From assembly GCF_000365025.1 (NCBI RefSeq), contig NZ_KB823014.1, positions 248,001 through 312,000 of the forward strand: DNA of 64,000 bases, read 5' to 3'. Shown piece after piece: positions 27,497 through 36,552 of this stretch. Position 1 is the first letter of the stretch, and each line of letters opens with the position of its first letter. Below the pieces are notes generated by a model that was not told where the DNA came from, ran no database searches, and saw nothing but the letters and a program-made list of their open reading frames with translations. Both the position numbers and the translations under genes were made by a program. This DNA comes from Robiginitomaculum antarcticum DSM 21748. Its GTDB lineage: Bacteria; Pseudomonadota; Alphaproteobacteria; Caulobacterales; Maricaulaceae.

Positions 27497-27828
27497 CTTT
27501 GAATTTGTCCTTCGTAATAAGGTAAAATGCTGGCGGCCACCGCGAAACCTCCGCCAATGAGTAGCAATAAAAAAATTCTGCGGCTAGGTTTACGCCCGCC
27601 GCGATAAGCATAAATAATGCCTCCCAGCACAAGGCTGATGGTCAGCGCCGTAAACCAAGGTTGCAACCGTGCTAAAAAACTCAAATGACTGACCAGAGCG
27701 CTACTGACGCCCAAATTGATAAGAATTATCGGCAGGATGCAGCAAGACGCCCCAATAAAGGCAAAGATGCCGGTGAAGGCACCGCCTGCAGCAAAAAACC
27801 CGCTTCGATTTGGTTTTTTATTTTCCAT
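27481..27828 (-). CDS. merT: MerT-like mercuric/metal ion transporter
   Basis: 115 residues, three transmembrane helices. The first helix holds the Cys pair C29-C30 in GASCCILP, as in MerT where it accepts Hg(II) from MerP. The second cytoplasmic Cys pair of classical MerT is absent. No merP or merA is next to it; the Cys-rich GDCC protein overlaps its end instead. The likely promoter ends only seven bases before the ATG, so the mRNA may be leaderless. It is divergent from and probably controlled by the MerR-family gene at 27877. Confidence 0.82.
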   Translation of the reverse strand: MENKKPNRSGFFAAGGAFTGIFAFIGASCCILPIILINLGVSSALVSHLSFLARLQPWFTALTISLVLGGIIYAYRGGRKPSRRIFLLLLIGGGFAVAASILPYYEGQIQRWLSL

Positions 27829-27835
27829 ATACTGA

Positions 27836-27866
27836 TCTATAGCAACTGTAGTAACTATAGATTCAA
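27836..27866 (-). promoter_or_regulatory. MerR-type promoter with 19-bp spacer (merT side)
   Basis: On the minus strand -35 TTGAAT (27866-27861) and -10 TATAGA (27841-27836) are 19 bp apart, the over-long spacing that MerR-family activators untwist. The spacer holds an imperfect dyad with CTATAG at both ends (27837-27860). The divergent merR gene starts 11 bp from the -35 box. Confidence 0.75.
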
Positions 27867-27876
27867 GAGAAAAATC

Positions 27877-28269
27877 ATGATCAAGATTGGAGAATTAAGC
27901 GCGAAAACCGGCGTGAAGATTGAGACCATTCGTTACTTTGAAACCATAGGCCTGATGCCTGAGGCGCAGCGCAAATCCAGTGGGCACCGCGTTTATGACG
28001 AGGCTCAACTCCGGCGTTTGATCTTTATTAGCCGGTGTCGGGTACTGGGGTTCTCTCAGGCTGATATACGAAGTCTTTTGGGCATCGATGATCATTCGCC
28101 ATCATGCGATGAGGTTTTGGCCATCACAAGCCATCACAGAAAAACCATCAAATCTAAAATAGCGGATCTACGAAAACTGGAACGCCAGCTTGAAACCATA
28201 TCATCAGCATGCCTCACCAATGATACGCTTGATTGCCCGATAATCGAGTCGTTGTCGCAAATACATTAG
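27877..28269 (+). CDS. merR: MerR-family metal-responsive regulator
   Basis: 130 residues from the ATG at 27877. The winged HTH is typical (KIGELSAKTGVKIETIRYFETIGLMPEA), followed by a long dimerisation helix and a metal loop. Cysteines: C54, C77 (in SCDEV, as in MerR/ZntR), C112 and C120 (ACLTNDTLDCP). The C112-x7-C120 spacing equals that of the Cu(I) sensor CueR, while C77 is a MerR/ZntR feature, so the inducing metal is uncertain. It should act on the 19-bp-spacer promoter between it and merT. No other regulator in the island fits. Confidence 0.87.
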   Translation: MIKIGELSAKTGVKIETIRYFETIGLMPEAQRKSSGHRVYDEAQLRRLIFISRCRVLGFSQADIRSLLGIDDHSPSCDEVLAITSHHRKTIKSKIADLRKLERQLETISSACLTNDTLDCPIIESLSQIH

Positions 28270-28299
28270 ACGTATGAATTTACTCTATCCCGTATCATT

Positions 28300-29361
28300 C
28301 TAAGCCTTCCCCACCATTGCGGCTTTCACCATAACGCTCGGCAGGGCGAAGTCTTTAAGGTCATGCAGCGGCGCATGAATGCCCTCCGGTAATTCGGACT
28401 GCGCGCGGTAGACCGTCAGAAATAGCCGGAAATGCGTGAAGACATGCTCGACTATTCCCGCCTCTTCCCAATTTAGCTTTGCGGGCGCGAGTGAGAGCCA
28501 GTCCGCAGCGTCGGGGGCCACGACTAGCCACGGCGTGCCGGGCAGCTCCATCATTGCGCCGAGCAAGCCCTTGTCCGGGCGTCTGGCGAGCAGCAGCGCC
28601 TCACCGTCGGTTAAATAAAATACCGCGCCATATCGCGTCGGTAGTTTTTTCTTCGGTAGTTTTTTGGGATAATCCGTCATATTTCCGGCGGTATATGCCG
28701 CGCAATGCGCCTGCCATGGACAGGCTTCGCAGTCGGGGTTTTTCGGGCGGCATATAGTTGCGCCCAAATCCATAATCGCTTGGGCATAATCAGCAGGGCG
28801 CTCCGGCGAAGCGATCTCACCGGCCAGCGCATTAATCTCGGCTTTGGCGGGCGGAAGCGGAGTCTGCACAGCGCGCAAGCGGCTGATGACTCTCTCGACA
28901 TTACCGTCGACCACATTGGTCGCCTCCCCGTAGCAAATGGCGGCAATCGCGGCGGCGGTATACGGCCCTATGCCGGGCAATTTTAAAAGCGCCGCCTCGC
29001 TACCAGGGAAAACGCCGTCATGCTCATCACGGATGATTTGCGCGCATTTATGAAGATTACGCGCGCGGGCATAATAGCCCAGACCCGCCCACAAAGTCAG
29101 GACGCGGTCACGCGGCGCATCGGCGAGGGTCTCCACGGTCGGAAATTCGGCGAGAAATTTTTCCCAATAGGGCGTGGCGTGAGGAACCGTAGTTTGCTGC
29201 AGCATAATTTCGGACAGCCAGACCGCATAAGGATTAGCCACGACACCGCTAGCACGGTCTTCAGGACGTATGCGCCACGGCAATGTGCGGCCGCTGGCAT
29301 CATACCAGTCCAGCAAAGCAACGCGCAGGGCCGGCGCGTCATGTGGGCGATTGTTCATCAA
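28300..29361 (-). CDS. mutY: A/G-specific adenine DNA glycosylase
   Basis: 353 residues. It removes adenine opposite 8-oxoguanine. Visible are the LSEIMLQQTTV segment with the catalytic Glu, the helix-hairpin-helix LPGIGPYTAAAIA, VVDGNVERV with the catalytic Asp, the 4Fe-4S ligands C-x6-C-x2-C-x5-C (CRPKNPDCEACPWQAHC), and a C-terminal Nudix-like domain (from about 235) that recognises 8-oxoG. Divergent from dciA; the mutY-dciA-DsbA-smc arrangement is conserved in alphaproteobacteria. Confidence 0.95.
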   Translation of the reverse strand: MMNNRPHDAPALRVALLDWYDASGRTLPWRIRPEDRASGVVANPYAVWLSEIMLQQTTVPHATPYWEKFLAEFPTVETLADAPRDRVLTLWAGLGYYARARNLHKCAQIIRDEHDGVFPGSEAALLKLPGIGPYTAAAIAAICYGEATNVVDGNVERVISRLRAVQTPLPPAKAEINALAGEIASPERPADYAQAIMDLGATICRPKNPDCEACPWQAHCAAYTAGNMTDYPKKLPKKKLPTRYGAVFYLTDGEALLLARRPDKGLLGAMMELPGTPWLVVAPDAADWLSLAPAKLNWEEAGIVEHVFTHFRLFLTVYRAQSELPEGIHAPLHDLKDFALPSVMVKAAMVGKA

Positions 29362-29402
29362 CCTGCCATAGACGGGCTCGTAAAAAAAAGCGACAAGACG
29401 CT

Positions 29403-30044
29403 ATGCCTGATGACAGCTCATATCCGCCGCACACGCAGGCGCCCCTTGCGCCGCAAGTGGAGTTTGGCCGCCGCTTGCCCGGCACGTCAAAGCTGACTGA
29501 GCGCGAACGCATTGCGCTGCTGGCGCAATATCTCGCAGGCCAGCGCGCCCGCCCGCAGATCCGTAATGCCCCCCCAGCCAGCCGCGCCATGACGCGCATC
29601 ATCAAACCACTAGCTAAAACTTTCGGCCCCGGTTCCGGCGGTCTGGAGCGTCAATGGGACCAGATTGCGGGACCTAAATTATCACGCCTGTCAAAACCGA
29701 GCCGCATTACGGGCGGCCGCGACGGGCGGGTTTTAACCGTGATCGCCAGAGGCCCCGCCGCGGCGCTGATTAGTGCGGACAGCCAAAACATTCTCGCGCG
29801 GATCAATACCTATTTGGGCGCAGGCACGATAGCGCGGCTAAAGATTGTTCAAGGCGCCATCGCGACCCAAAACGCGGCGCGGCCAGTCTATAAACCCAAA
29901 GCTATACCGCAGGGCCTCACGCCCGATGAGACTAGCGCGCTGCAAAAAGGGCTGGAAAATGTGCGCAGTGAACGCTTAAAACAAGCTTTAGAACGTCTTG
30001 GTCGCGCCGTCATTGCCAGCGATAAATCAGGAAAACGATTATGA
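29403..30044 (+). CDS. dciA: DciA-type helicase-loader protein (DUF721)
   Basis: 213 residues from the ATG at 29403. The DUF721 core is in mid-protein (WDQIAGPKLSRLSKPSRI followed by LTVIARGPAAALISADSQNILARINTYLG written in two parts), with a long basic N-terminal extension. DciA proteins help load the replicative helicase DnaB in bacteria lacking DnaC. Stop overlaps the start of the next gene by four bases. Alphaproteobacterial members usually have this order. Confidence 0.85.
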   Translation: MPDDSSYPPHTQAPLAPQVEFGRRLPGTSKLTERERIALLAQYLAGQRARPQIRNAPPASRAMTRIIKPLAKTFGPGSGGLERQWDQIAGPKLSRLSKPSRITGGRDGRVLTVIARGPAAALISADSQNILARINTYLGAGTIARLKIVQGAIATQNAARPVYKPKAIPQGLTPDETSALQKGLENVRSERLKQALERLGRAVIASDKSGKRL

Positions 30045-30715
30045 TTATGAAACATATTATATTGGCCGGCTTGTTATCAGCTGCCAGCCTTGGCCTCGCC
30101 GTGACAGCAGCCGCGCAAAGCAGCTCACTGATGACGCCTATGCCTGTTGATGATGGCGGCGTGCGCACGGAGCTTGCTGAAGACCACGCAATTGGCAGTG
30201 TCTCCGCGCCGATCACGATAATTGTCTACGCCAGCGTCACCTGCCCGCATTGTGCCAAGTGGTTCCAAGAGGAATACCCTGTTATCAAACGCGACTATAT
30301 CGAAACCGGTAAAGTGCGCATGGTCTTTCGTCCTTACCCGACCGCGCCGGCCCCGCTTTCCTATGCCGGCTTTGCCATCGCGCAATGCTCTGGCGCGCGC
30401 TACATGGATAGCGTTGAGTATCAGATGAACAATCAGCAAGAGATTATCGGCGGCTTGATGGGGGCAAAGAGTGCAGAAGAACAACTGGATGGATTTAGCG
30501 CTTATGCCGCCCAATCGGGCCTTACAAAAAGCGATGTTCAAGCCTGTCTGGCCAGAGAAGAGTCGATCACACCAATCCTAAAATCACAGCAATTGGCCCA
30601 GGCCGCAAAGATTGGCGGCGTACCGGCGGTCTTAATGGGCAATAAGACCTTTTTGCTCGACGACACGTCTGCGGCGGCGTTATCCACACAATTTGACGCA
30701 GTATTGCCCAACTAA
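30041..30715 (+). CDS. Periplasmic DsbA-family thiol oxidoreductase (CPHC)
   Basis: 224 residues with a cleavable signal peptide (cleavage likely after AAAQ/VTAAA around residue 25). The thioredoxin-like domain has active site CPHC (VTCPHCAKWF) and the cis-proline loop GGVPAV. It belongs to the Thioredoxin_4/DsbA group that oxidises or isomerises disulfides of exported proteins. Translationally coupled to dciA (ATGA). A second paralogue follows after 82 bp. Confidence 0.88.
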   Translation: MIMKHIILAGLLSAASLGLAVTAAAQSSSLMTPMPVDDGGVRTELAEDHAIGSVSAPITIIVYASVTCPHCAKWFQEEYPVIKRDYIETGKVRMVFRPYPTAPAPLSYAGFAIAQCSGARYMDSVEYQMNNQQEIIGGLMGAKSAEEQLDGFSAYAAQSGLTKSDVQACLAREESITPILKSQQLAQAAKIGGVPAVLMGNKTFLLDDTSAAALSTQFDAVLPN

Positions 30716-30797
30716 TCCATGCTTATCCAGAGGCTTGGCGCGGATCGCCTTGCCTTTTGAGCGAAATTTCACATTCTAACCATATAAGGGGAATCAC

Positions 30798-31499
30798 ATG
30801 ACTGATTCGTTTAAGACATTTCTAATAGCTGCACTTATGGGCAGCGCACTGAGCCTTGCCGCATGCGGCGGCGACAAAACGGCATCTGCTGGTAATGGTA
30901 ATGGTGAACGAAGCCAGTACGAATTGGCCGGCGACCACGCCATCGGTAATCCTGACGCCAAAGTGACTGTCGTCGAATACGCCTCAGTGACCTGTAGCCA
31001 CTGCGCGACGTGGCACAAAACGGTTTGGCCGCAATTTCGCAAAGATTATGTCGATACCGGTAAAGTCCGGTTCATCTACCGCGAATTTCCGACCTCTCCG
31101 GTGAAGCTGGCCGAAACAGGCTTCATGATAGCGCGCTGCGCGGATGAAGATAAGTATTTTGCCAATATCGGCCTGCAATATGAGCGGCAAGCGGCTCTGT
31201 TCGAAGCGGCCGGTAATGGCGAAGCTAAAAAGGCCTATACAGAACTCGCCCGCGCGGCAGGTCTGTCCGAAGACGAATTTGAACAATGCCTGGCTAATGA
31301 AGACGAATATGAAGCCATGCAGACCGTTATTAAAGGCGGATTTGAGCGCGGCGTTTCCGCAACACCGACTTTCATTATCAATGGCGACATCGCCAAGGTT
31401 TACATGCTCGAAGATTTCGATGAAGCATTTAAACCGTTCATCGATGTGCCACAGCGTGACGCCGCAGAGGACACTAGCGCCTCTGACGGGGACCGCTAG
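30798..31499 (+). CDS. DsbA-family lipoprotein thiol oxidoreductase (CSHC)
   Basis: 233 residues. N-terminal lipoprotein signal ends in LAAC (Cys about 25), so the enzyme is membrane anchored. The thioredoxin fold has active site CSHC (VTCSHCATW), and the cis-Pro loop SATPTFIING. Two further cysteines (ARCADE and QCLANE) are conserved with the upstream paralogue. An AAGGGG ribosome site stands before the ATG. Both paralogues precede smc, a common alphaproteobacterial order. Confidence 0.9.
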   Translation: MTDSFKTFLIAALMGSALSLAACGGDKTASAGNGNGERSQYELAGDHAIGNPDAKVTVVEYASVTCSHCATWHKTVWPQFRKDYVDTGKVRFIYREFPTSPVKLAETGFMIARCADEDKYFANIGLQYERQAALFEAAGNGEAKKAYTELARAAGLSEDEFEQCLANEDEYEAMQTVIKGGFERGVSATPTFIINGDIAKVYMLEDFDEAFKPFIDVPQRDAAEDTSASDGDR

Positions 31500-31510
31500 A
31501 GCGGATCGCT

Positions 31511-34500
31511 ATGGGCCAACTCCGGTTTGAAGAAATAAAGCTGACGGGATTTAAATCCTTTGTCGAACCGACCAGCTTTAAAATCAGAGATGGCCTAACG
31601 GGGATTGTCGGCCCCAATGGCTGTGGTAAATCCAATTTATTGGAAGCCATTCGCTGGGTCATGGGGGCTAATTCCGCCAAAGCCATGCGCGCGGGCGCGA
31701 TGGATGATGTCATCTTTTCCGGCACGTCCAACCGCCCGGGGCGCGGCCAGGCTGATGTTGTCCTGACTATCGATAATAGTGCGCGCATTGCGCCGCCCAT
31801 GTTTAATGATAGTGACGAGCTTGAAGTTCAACGCCTGATCAAAAAAGGCGGCGGCTCCACTTATAAAGTCAACGGCAAGACCGTACGCGCCAAAGACGTA
31901 CAGCTTCTCTTTGCCGATGCGTCGACCGGCGCAAACTCTCCCGCTTTGGTGCGGCAAGGCCAGATTAACGAACTCATCAGCGCAAAGCCGGAAAACCGCC
32001 GCCGCATACTCGAAGAAGCCGCGGGTATTTCGGGCCTGCACAGCCGCCGCCACGAGGCCGAGCTTCGCTTGCGCGCCGCCGAGAATAATCTGGATCGTCT
32101 TGACGATATTTTGCAGCAGATTGAGGCGCAATTGGTCTCGCTGCGCCGCCAATCTCGCCAAGCCTCGCGGTTTAAGCGTCTGGCGGGCGAGATTCGCGAA
32201 TACAAAGCCCTGCTCTGGCTGAAACGCTGGGACGCGGCCCTGCAATCGCTTACCGAGGCGCAGCAAACCCGCGGCGATATTGAAACACAAGTGCAAGACC
32301 TTACCCGGGCCGCCGCCGAGAAAACGCGCATTGCCGCGCAAATCTCCACAACAGTCGAGCCTAAACGTGAAGCGCAAATTATTGCTGCCGCCGTTGTCGC
32401 GCGGCTCAATGCGGCTAAAGAGGCGCTTCAAAGCGACGAGACCGCCGCCCGCGCGGAGATCGAAAAGCTGTCCGGGCAGATCAAGGATTTGGCCGCGGAT
32501 ATTGGCCGCGAGCAGGGCATTATTGACGACGCCACAGAGGCGCTGGCTATGCTGGCGGTTGAGAAAAATCTTCTCTCAGCCTCAGGTGACCGCAGCGCCG
32601 ATATTGCCTCCGCCAAAGATACCGCCGAAAAAGCCGCCGCGGCGCGCAGCCAAGTGGAACGCGATTATAGCGATCTGACGGGACGAGCCGCCTCATTTAA
32701 AGCGCGCAAGGAAACAGCGGGCCGCGATCTGCAGGAAGCGGAAAACCGTTTGTTCCGGCTGACCCGCGAGCGCGGTGAATGGGCTGAAAAGCTCGCGACT
32801 TTGAAATCCAATTCCGGCGGCAATGCCAATCTGTTTGAAGCTGCTGTTGAAGACCATGCCAATGCATTGACGAAGGCCCGCGACGTTGAGGCGCATTCCA
32901 ATGAGGCGCGCCAAGAGGCGGAGAAAACTGAACGCGCCGCGCGCGAAATATTAGCGCAGGCCCGCGACGTTGTCTCAAAGCTGCGCGCTGAGGAAAAAGC
33001 GCTGTCCGATATGCTGTCGCGCGGACGCGGCGAAGCGGTCTGGACGCCGGTTCTGGACGACATTGACGTGCGTGCCGGTTACGAAAAAGCGCTGGTCGCA
33101 GCTTTTGGTGATGATCTAAGCGCTGCGCTTGGCGGTGACGCGCCGCTGCGCTGGATGGGCGCGAATACGCCTGATGCCGCTCTGCCTGCCGGCGTTGAAA
33201 GCCTGGCCGGATATGTCAAAGCGCCGGACGCCTTGCTGCCCCGCCTGTCGCAAATTGGACTGATCGCCAGCGATGAGTCGCATTTATCGACCCTTCTGGC
33301 CCCTGGCCAATGCCTCGTCACCTTAGAGGGTGATTTATGGCGCTGGGACGGCTTTGCCGCCAGCGGCGATGTCCCCTCGCCCGCCGCCATCAAACTCGAG
33401 CAGCAAAACCGCCTCGCCGTCTTAGCCGGCGATATTGCCGAAAAAGACAAATTGCTGACGCGAGCGCAAGAGGCCACTGAGGCCGCGCGGGCCAAACGTG
33501 ACAGCGCTGAGCACGATGCGCGCGAGGCCCGCCGCGCCCTGCCCGACCTAGAGCGCGCCGAACGCGCCGCGCAGGCCGCCCTGGCCAGTTTTAAAACCGA
33601 TGTCGCCCGCGAAAACGCCCAGGCCCAGGCCGCGCAAGACCGGCTCGAGCGTCTGGATCTTGATGTGCGCGAGACCACTAAACGCCGCGATGATCTACAG
33701 ACCTTTGCCAGCAGCGTGACGTCAGATATTGATTACGATGCAGAGCTTGAGGCTCTGTCGACCCGTCTGGCTGAAGCCCGCGAAACCGCGTCAGAAGCGT
33801 CCGGCACATACCGACAGCTCTCCGGCGAGGCCGCCAGCCGCGAAACACGGCTTGCCGCGATTACCAAAGAGCTTGCGGACTGGACACGCCGTAATGAACA
33901 GGCCCGGCAACGCGTCGCGACTCTGGCGTTGCGTAAAGACGCCGCCGTCGCCACCTATACCGCCGCGACAACCGGCCCCGATCAATTTGCGCAGCGCCGC
34001 GATACCCTTTTTGCTGAGCTTGACGCCGCAGAGACCCGCCGCAAAGAGGCCAATGACGCCTTGGCCGAAACTGAAGGCGGCCTTCGCGCCGCCGAGGCCG
34101 AAGCCCGCGCTGCCGAGAGTGCTTTGGGCAAGGCCCGTGAAGACCGCGCCGCTGCCGAGGCCCGCCTGACCGCCGCGCAAGAGCGCAAAACCGAAATTAC
34201 GGCGCGCATTGGCGAAAGCCTGAACTGCGAACCGGGCGAGCTTAAAGAGCAGCTCGGCGATATCGACCCGGATATTAAGCTGATGGAAGCTGATATTGAA
34301 CGTAAGGTCGAGCGCCTGTCCCGCGAGCGTGAAAATATGGGCGCGGTTAACCTGCGCGCCGATGAAGAAGCGCAGGAGCAGGAAACGCGCATGATCGCCA
34401 TGTCCGACGAGCGCGCGGATCTAATCGCCGCGATTGCGCGCCTGCGCGAAGGCATAGACGAGCTCAATACCGAAGGACGGCAGCGCCTCCTAGCCGCATT

Positions 34501-34963
34501 TGATGTCGTAAATTCGCATTTCGGGCGGCTGTTCACGACGCTGTTTGGCGGCGGCCATGCCAGTCTGGCGCTGACCGAATCAGATGACCCGTTAGAAGCC
34601 GGACTTGAAGTCATGGTCAGCCCGCCGGGCAAAAAACTCGGCTCAATGAGCTTGATGAGCGGTGGCGAGCAGGCCCTGACTGCAACGGCGTTGATTTTTG
34701 CGGTGTTTATGAGCAACCCTGCGCCGATCTGCGTGCTCGACGAAGTCGACGCGCCGCTTGATGATGCCAATGTCGACCGCTATTGCAATCTTCTTGATGA
34801 AATGAGTCGGGTGACAGATACGCGCTTTATTACGATCACCCATAATCCGGTCACGATGGCGCGCATGGACCGTCTGTTCGGTGTCACCATGGCGGAAAAA
34901 GGCGTCTCCACCATGATCAGTGTCGACCTGTCCAGCGCCGAACTTATGGTCGCGGCGCAATAG
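31511..34963 (+). CDS. smc: Chromosome segregation ATPase SMC
   Basis: 1150 residues. N-terminal head with Walker A GPNGCGKSN (about residues 34-42) after FEEIKLTGFKSF; long Ala/Glu/Arg-rich coiled coil; hinge about residues 510-630 (VWTPVLDDIDV to the VPSPAAIKLEQQNR area); second coiled coil; C-terminal head with signature LMSGGEQALTATALIF and Walker B ICVLDEVDAPLDD. It organises and segregates the chromosome with ScpA/ScpB, which are not in the window. The start follows the DsbA-lipoprotein stop by 11 bases; the ribosome site is weak. Confidence 0.96.
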   Translation: MGQLRFEEIKLTGFKSFVEPTSFKIRDGLTGIVGPNGCGKSNLLEAIRWVMGANSAKAMRAGAMDDVIFSGTSNRPGRGQADVVLTIDNSARIAPPMFNDSDELEVQRLIKKGGGSTYKVNGKTVRAKDVQLLFADASTGANSPALVRQGQINELISAKPENRRRILEEAAGISGLHSRRHEAELRLRAAENNLDRLDDILQQIEAQLVSLRRQSRQASRFKRLAGEIREYKALLWLKRWDAALQSLTEAQQTRGDIETQVQDLTRAAAEKTRIAAQISTTVEPKREAQIIAAAVVARLNAAKEALQSDETAARAEIEKLSGQIKDLAADIGREQGIIDDATEALAMLAVEKNLLSASGDRSADIASAKDTAEKAAAARSQVERDYSDLTGRAASFKARKETAGRDLQEAENRLFRLTRERGEWAEKLATLKSNSGGNANLFEAAVEDHANALTKARDVEAHSNEARQEAEKTERAAREILAQARDVVSKLRAEEKALSDMLSRGRGEAVWTPVLDDIDVRAGYEKALVAAFGDDLSAALGGDAPLRWMGANTPDAALPAGVESLAGYVKAPDALLPRLSQIGLIASDESHLSTLLAPGQCLVTLEGDLWRWDGFAASGDVPSPAAIKLEQQNRLAVLAGDIAEKDKLLTRAQEATEAARAKRDSAEHDAREARRALPDLERAERAAQAALASFKTDVARENAQAQAAQDRLERLDLDVRETTKRRDDLQTFASSVTSDIDYDAELEALSTRLAEARETASEASGTYRQLSGEAASRETRLAAITKELADWTRRNEQARQRVATLALRKDAAVATYTAATTGPDQFAQRRDTLFAELDAAETRRKEANDALAETEGGLRAAEAEARAAESALGKAREDRAAAEARLTAAQERKTEITARIGESLNCEPGELKEQLGDIDPDIKLMEADIERKVERLSRERENMGAVNLRADEEAQEQETRMIAMSDERADLIAAIARLREGIDELNTEGRQRLLAAFDVVNSHFGRLFTTLFGGGHASLALTESDDPLEAGLEVMVSPPGKKLGSMSLMSGGEQALTATALIFAVFMSNPAPICVLDEVDAPLDDANVDRYCNLLDEMSRVTDTRFITITHNPVTMARMDRLFGVTMAEKGVSTMISVDLSSAELMVAAQ

Positions 34964-35065
34964 GCGTAACGCCGCAATAACCGCATATGCGACAGAATTG
35001 TCGCAAGGCCAATTATATAAGCAAAGCTGTTAATTTACATAGGCTTAGCCAAACAGCCCCCTCGG

Positions 35066-35094
35066 TTGACTTCCCGAAAGCGAATGGATAGGTT
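35066..35094 (+). promoter_or_regulatory. Probable promoter of the ATP synthase F0 operon
   Basis: TTGACT (35066-35071), 17-bp spacer, TAGGTT (35089-35094), 44 bp before the atpI start. Matches the alphaproteobacterial housekeeping consensus by eye. Confidence 0.55.
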
Positions 35095-35137
35095 CCGCGC
35101 GCTTTTGGGAGGTCTTTTTCGGAAGCCATAACTCTAT

Positions 35138-35497
35138 ATGTCAAATCAAGATCAAAGAAACTCGACCGAGACACAAAGCCAATCCAAAACTCCGGATGAT
35201 TTGCGCAAAATGCGTGAAAAGATCAATGCGGTTACCCCCGCAGTGACGACCGAAGACAAGGAACAGCCTAATAATCTCGGTATTGGTCTACGTTACGCAT
35301 CAGAGTTTTCAGCAGCGGTTCTTGTCGGAACCGCGCTGGGTTATGGCGGTGATAAGCTTTTCGGAACAGCGCCCTGGCTAATGCTGCTGGGACTGATTTT
35401 TGGGTGTGGCGCAGGCGTGTTAAATATTGTACGGGCCTCGCAAGAACAGATGAAAGCCGCGCAAGACGCGCAGCAAGAAGAGCAGGACGAAATATGA
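35138..35497 (+). CDS. atpI: ATP synthase F0 accessory subunit AtpI
   Basis: 119 residues: charged N-terminal half, then two transmembrane helices with YASEFSAAVLVGTALGYGGDKLFGT and MLLGLIFGCGAGVLN, the standard AtpI/AtpZ-type pattern in alphaproteobacteria. It assists assembly of the c-ring or Mg uptake. First gene of the F0 operon; its stop overlaps the atpB start by four bases (ATGA). Confidence 0.9.
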   Translation: MSNQDQRNSTETQSQSKTPDDLRKMREKINAVTPAVTTEDKEQPNNLGIGLRYASEFSAAVLVGTALGYGGDKLFGTAPWLMLLGLIFGCGAGVLNIVRASQEQMKAAQDAQQEEQDEI

Positions 35498-36264
35498 TCG
35501 CTGCAGGTTTGGATCCGATTGCGCAGTTTGAACTGCACAAGATTCAAGAGCTTAAGCTCGGTCCAATTGATATTAGCTTTACCAATTCATCTTTGATGAT
35601 GGTGTTCACGGTTGCCCTGATCGGTCTGTGGCTTTTGCTGTCTACACGCAAGGCTGCGCTGGTTCCCGGACGCGCGCAATCTATTGCTGAGATGTCCTAC
35701 GAATTTATCGCCGATATGATTCGCTCGACAGCCGGTAAAGACGGGCTTCGCTTCTTCCCCTTTGTCTTCTCGCTGTTTATCTTTATTCTGTTTGCCAACC
35801 TTCTGGGCATGATCCCGTTCTTCTTCACCACAACCAGCCATATTATCGTCACCTTTACTTTCGCTATGATGGTCATCGGTTTGGTGGTGGTTTACGGCGT
35901 CTGGAAAAACGGTTTTGGCTTTTTAAAGCTGTTCTGGCCCGCCGGCGTCCCTGCCGTGCTCAAAATTCTATTAGTCACGCCGCTTGAAATCATTTCCTTT
36001 CTGTCGCGCCCGATTTCGCTTTCCGTACGTCTGTGGGCGAATATGTTTGCCGGTCACATCCTGCTAAAATTGTTCGCAGGCTTCATGATCATGATGGTGT
36101 CGGCCTTTGGCGTCTTTAAAGGCGGCCTCGCTGCGCTTATCCCGTTTTCCCTTACACTGGCGCTCACACCGCTGGAGTTCCTCGTGGCCTTTGTTCAGGC
36201 CTATGTTTTTGCCCTGCTGACGTGCGTTTATCTATCTGACGCCCTTCATCCGGGTCACCACTAA
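35494..36264 (+). CDS. atpB: ATP synthase F0 subunit a
   Basis: 256 residues, about six transmembrane helices. The essential stator arginine is in [12 protein letters not shown]; the second proton-path region is [21 protein letters not shown]. Forms the proton channel against the c-ring. Start at 35494 within an ATGA overlap with atpI; upstream in-frame starts lie inside atpI. Confidence 0.96.
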   Translation: MIAAGLDPIAQFELHKIQELKLGPIDISFTNSSLMMVFTVALIGLWLLLSTRKAALVPGRAQSIAEMSYEFIADMIRSTAGKDGLRFFPFVFSLFIFILFANLLGMIPFFFTTTSHIIVTFTFAMMVIGLVVVYGVWKNGFGFLKLFWPAGVPAVLKILLVTPLEIISFLSRPISLSVRLWANMFAGHILLKLFAGFMIMMVSAFGVFKGGLAALIPFSLTLALTPLEFLVAFVQAYVFALLTCVYLSDALHPGHH

Positions 36265-36296
36265 CTTTTAATATACGCTTACCTAAGGAGATTATC

Positions 36297-36524
36297 ATGG
36301 AAGCAGAAGCAGCAAAATATATTGGCGCAGGTCTGGCCTGTTTGGGTATGGCCGGTGCCGGTATCGGCCTTGGTCACATTTTTGGTAACTACCTGTCAGC
36401 AGCGCTACGTAACCCGTCCGCCGCACAAGGTCAGTTCGCAAACCTGATTTTCGGCTTTGCCGTTACAGAAGCGCTGGGCATCTTCTCATTTGCCGTCGCT
36501 CTGATCCTGATGTTCGTGGTCTAA
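36297..36524 (+). CDS. atpE: ATP synthase F0 subunit c
   Basis: 75 residues, a hairpin of two helices joined by the polar loop RNPSAAQGQ. The proton-binding acid is Glu58 in helix 2 (AVTEALGIF). Glycine-rich helix 1 ([17 protein letters not shown]). No Na+-site residues next to the Glu (no Gln/Ser-Thr pattern), consistent with proton use. AAGGAGA lies five bases before ATG. Confidence 0.97.
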   Translation: MEAEAAKYIGAGLACLGMAGAGIGLGHIFGNYLSAALRNPSAAQGQFANLIFGFAVTEALGIFSFAVALILMFVV

Positions 36525-36552
36525 TACAGACCTTTACTAAAAGTCCGGTTTT

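Noticed and set aside
31637-34770. Several long open frames on the strand opposite smc
   Set aside because: They are shadows caused by the GC-rich, Ala/Glu/Arg-rich coiled-coil codons of smc and show no family likeness.
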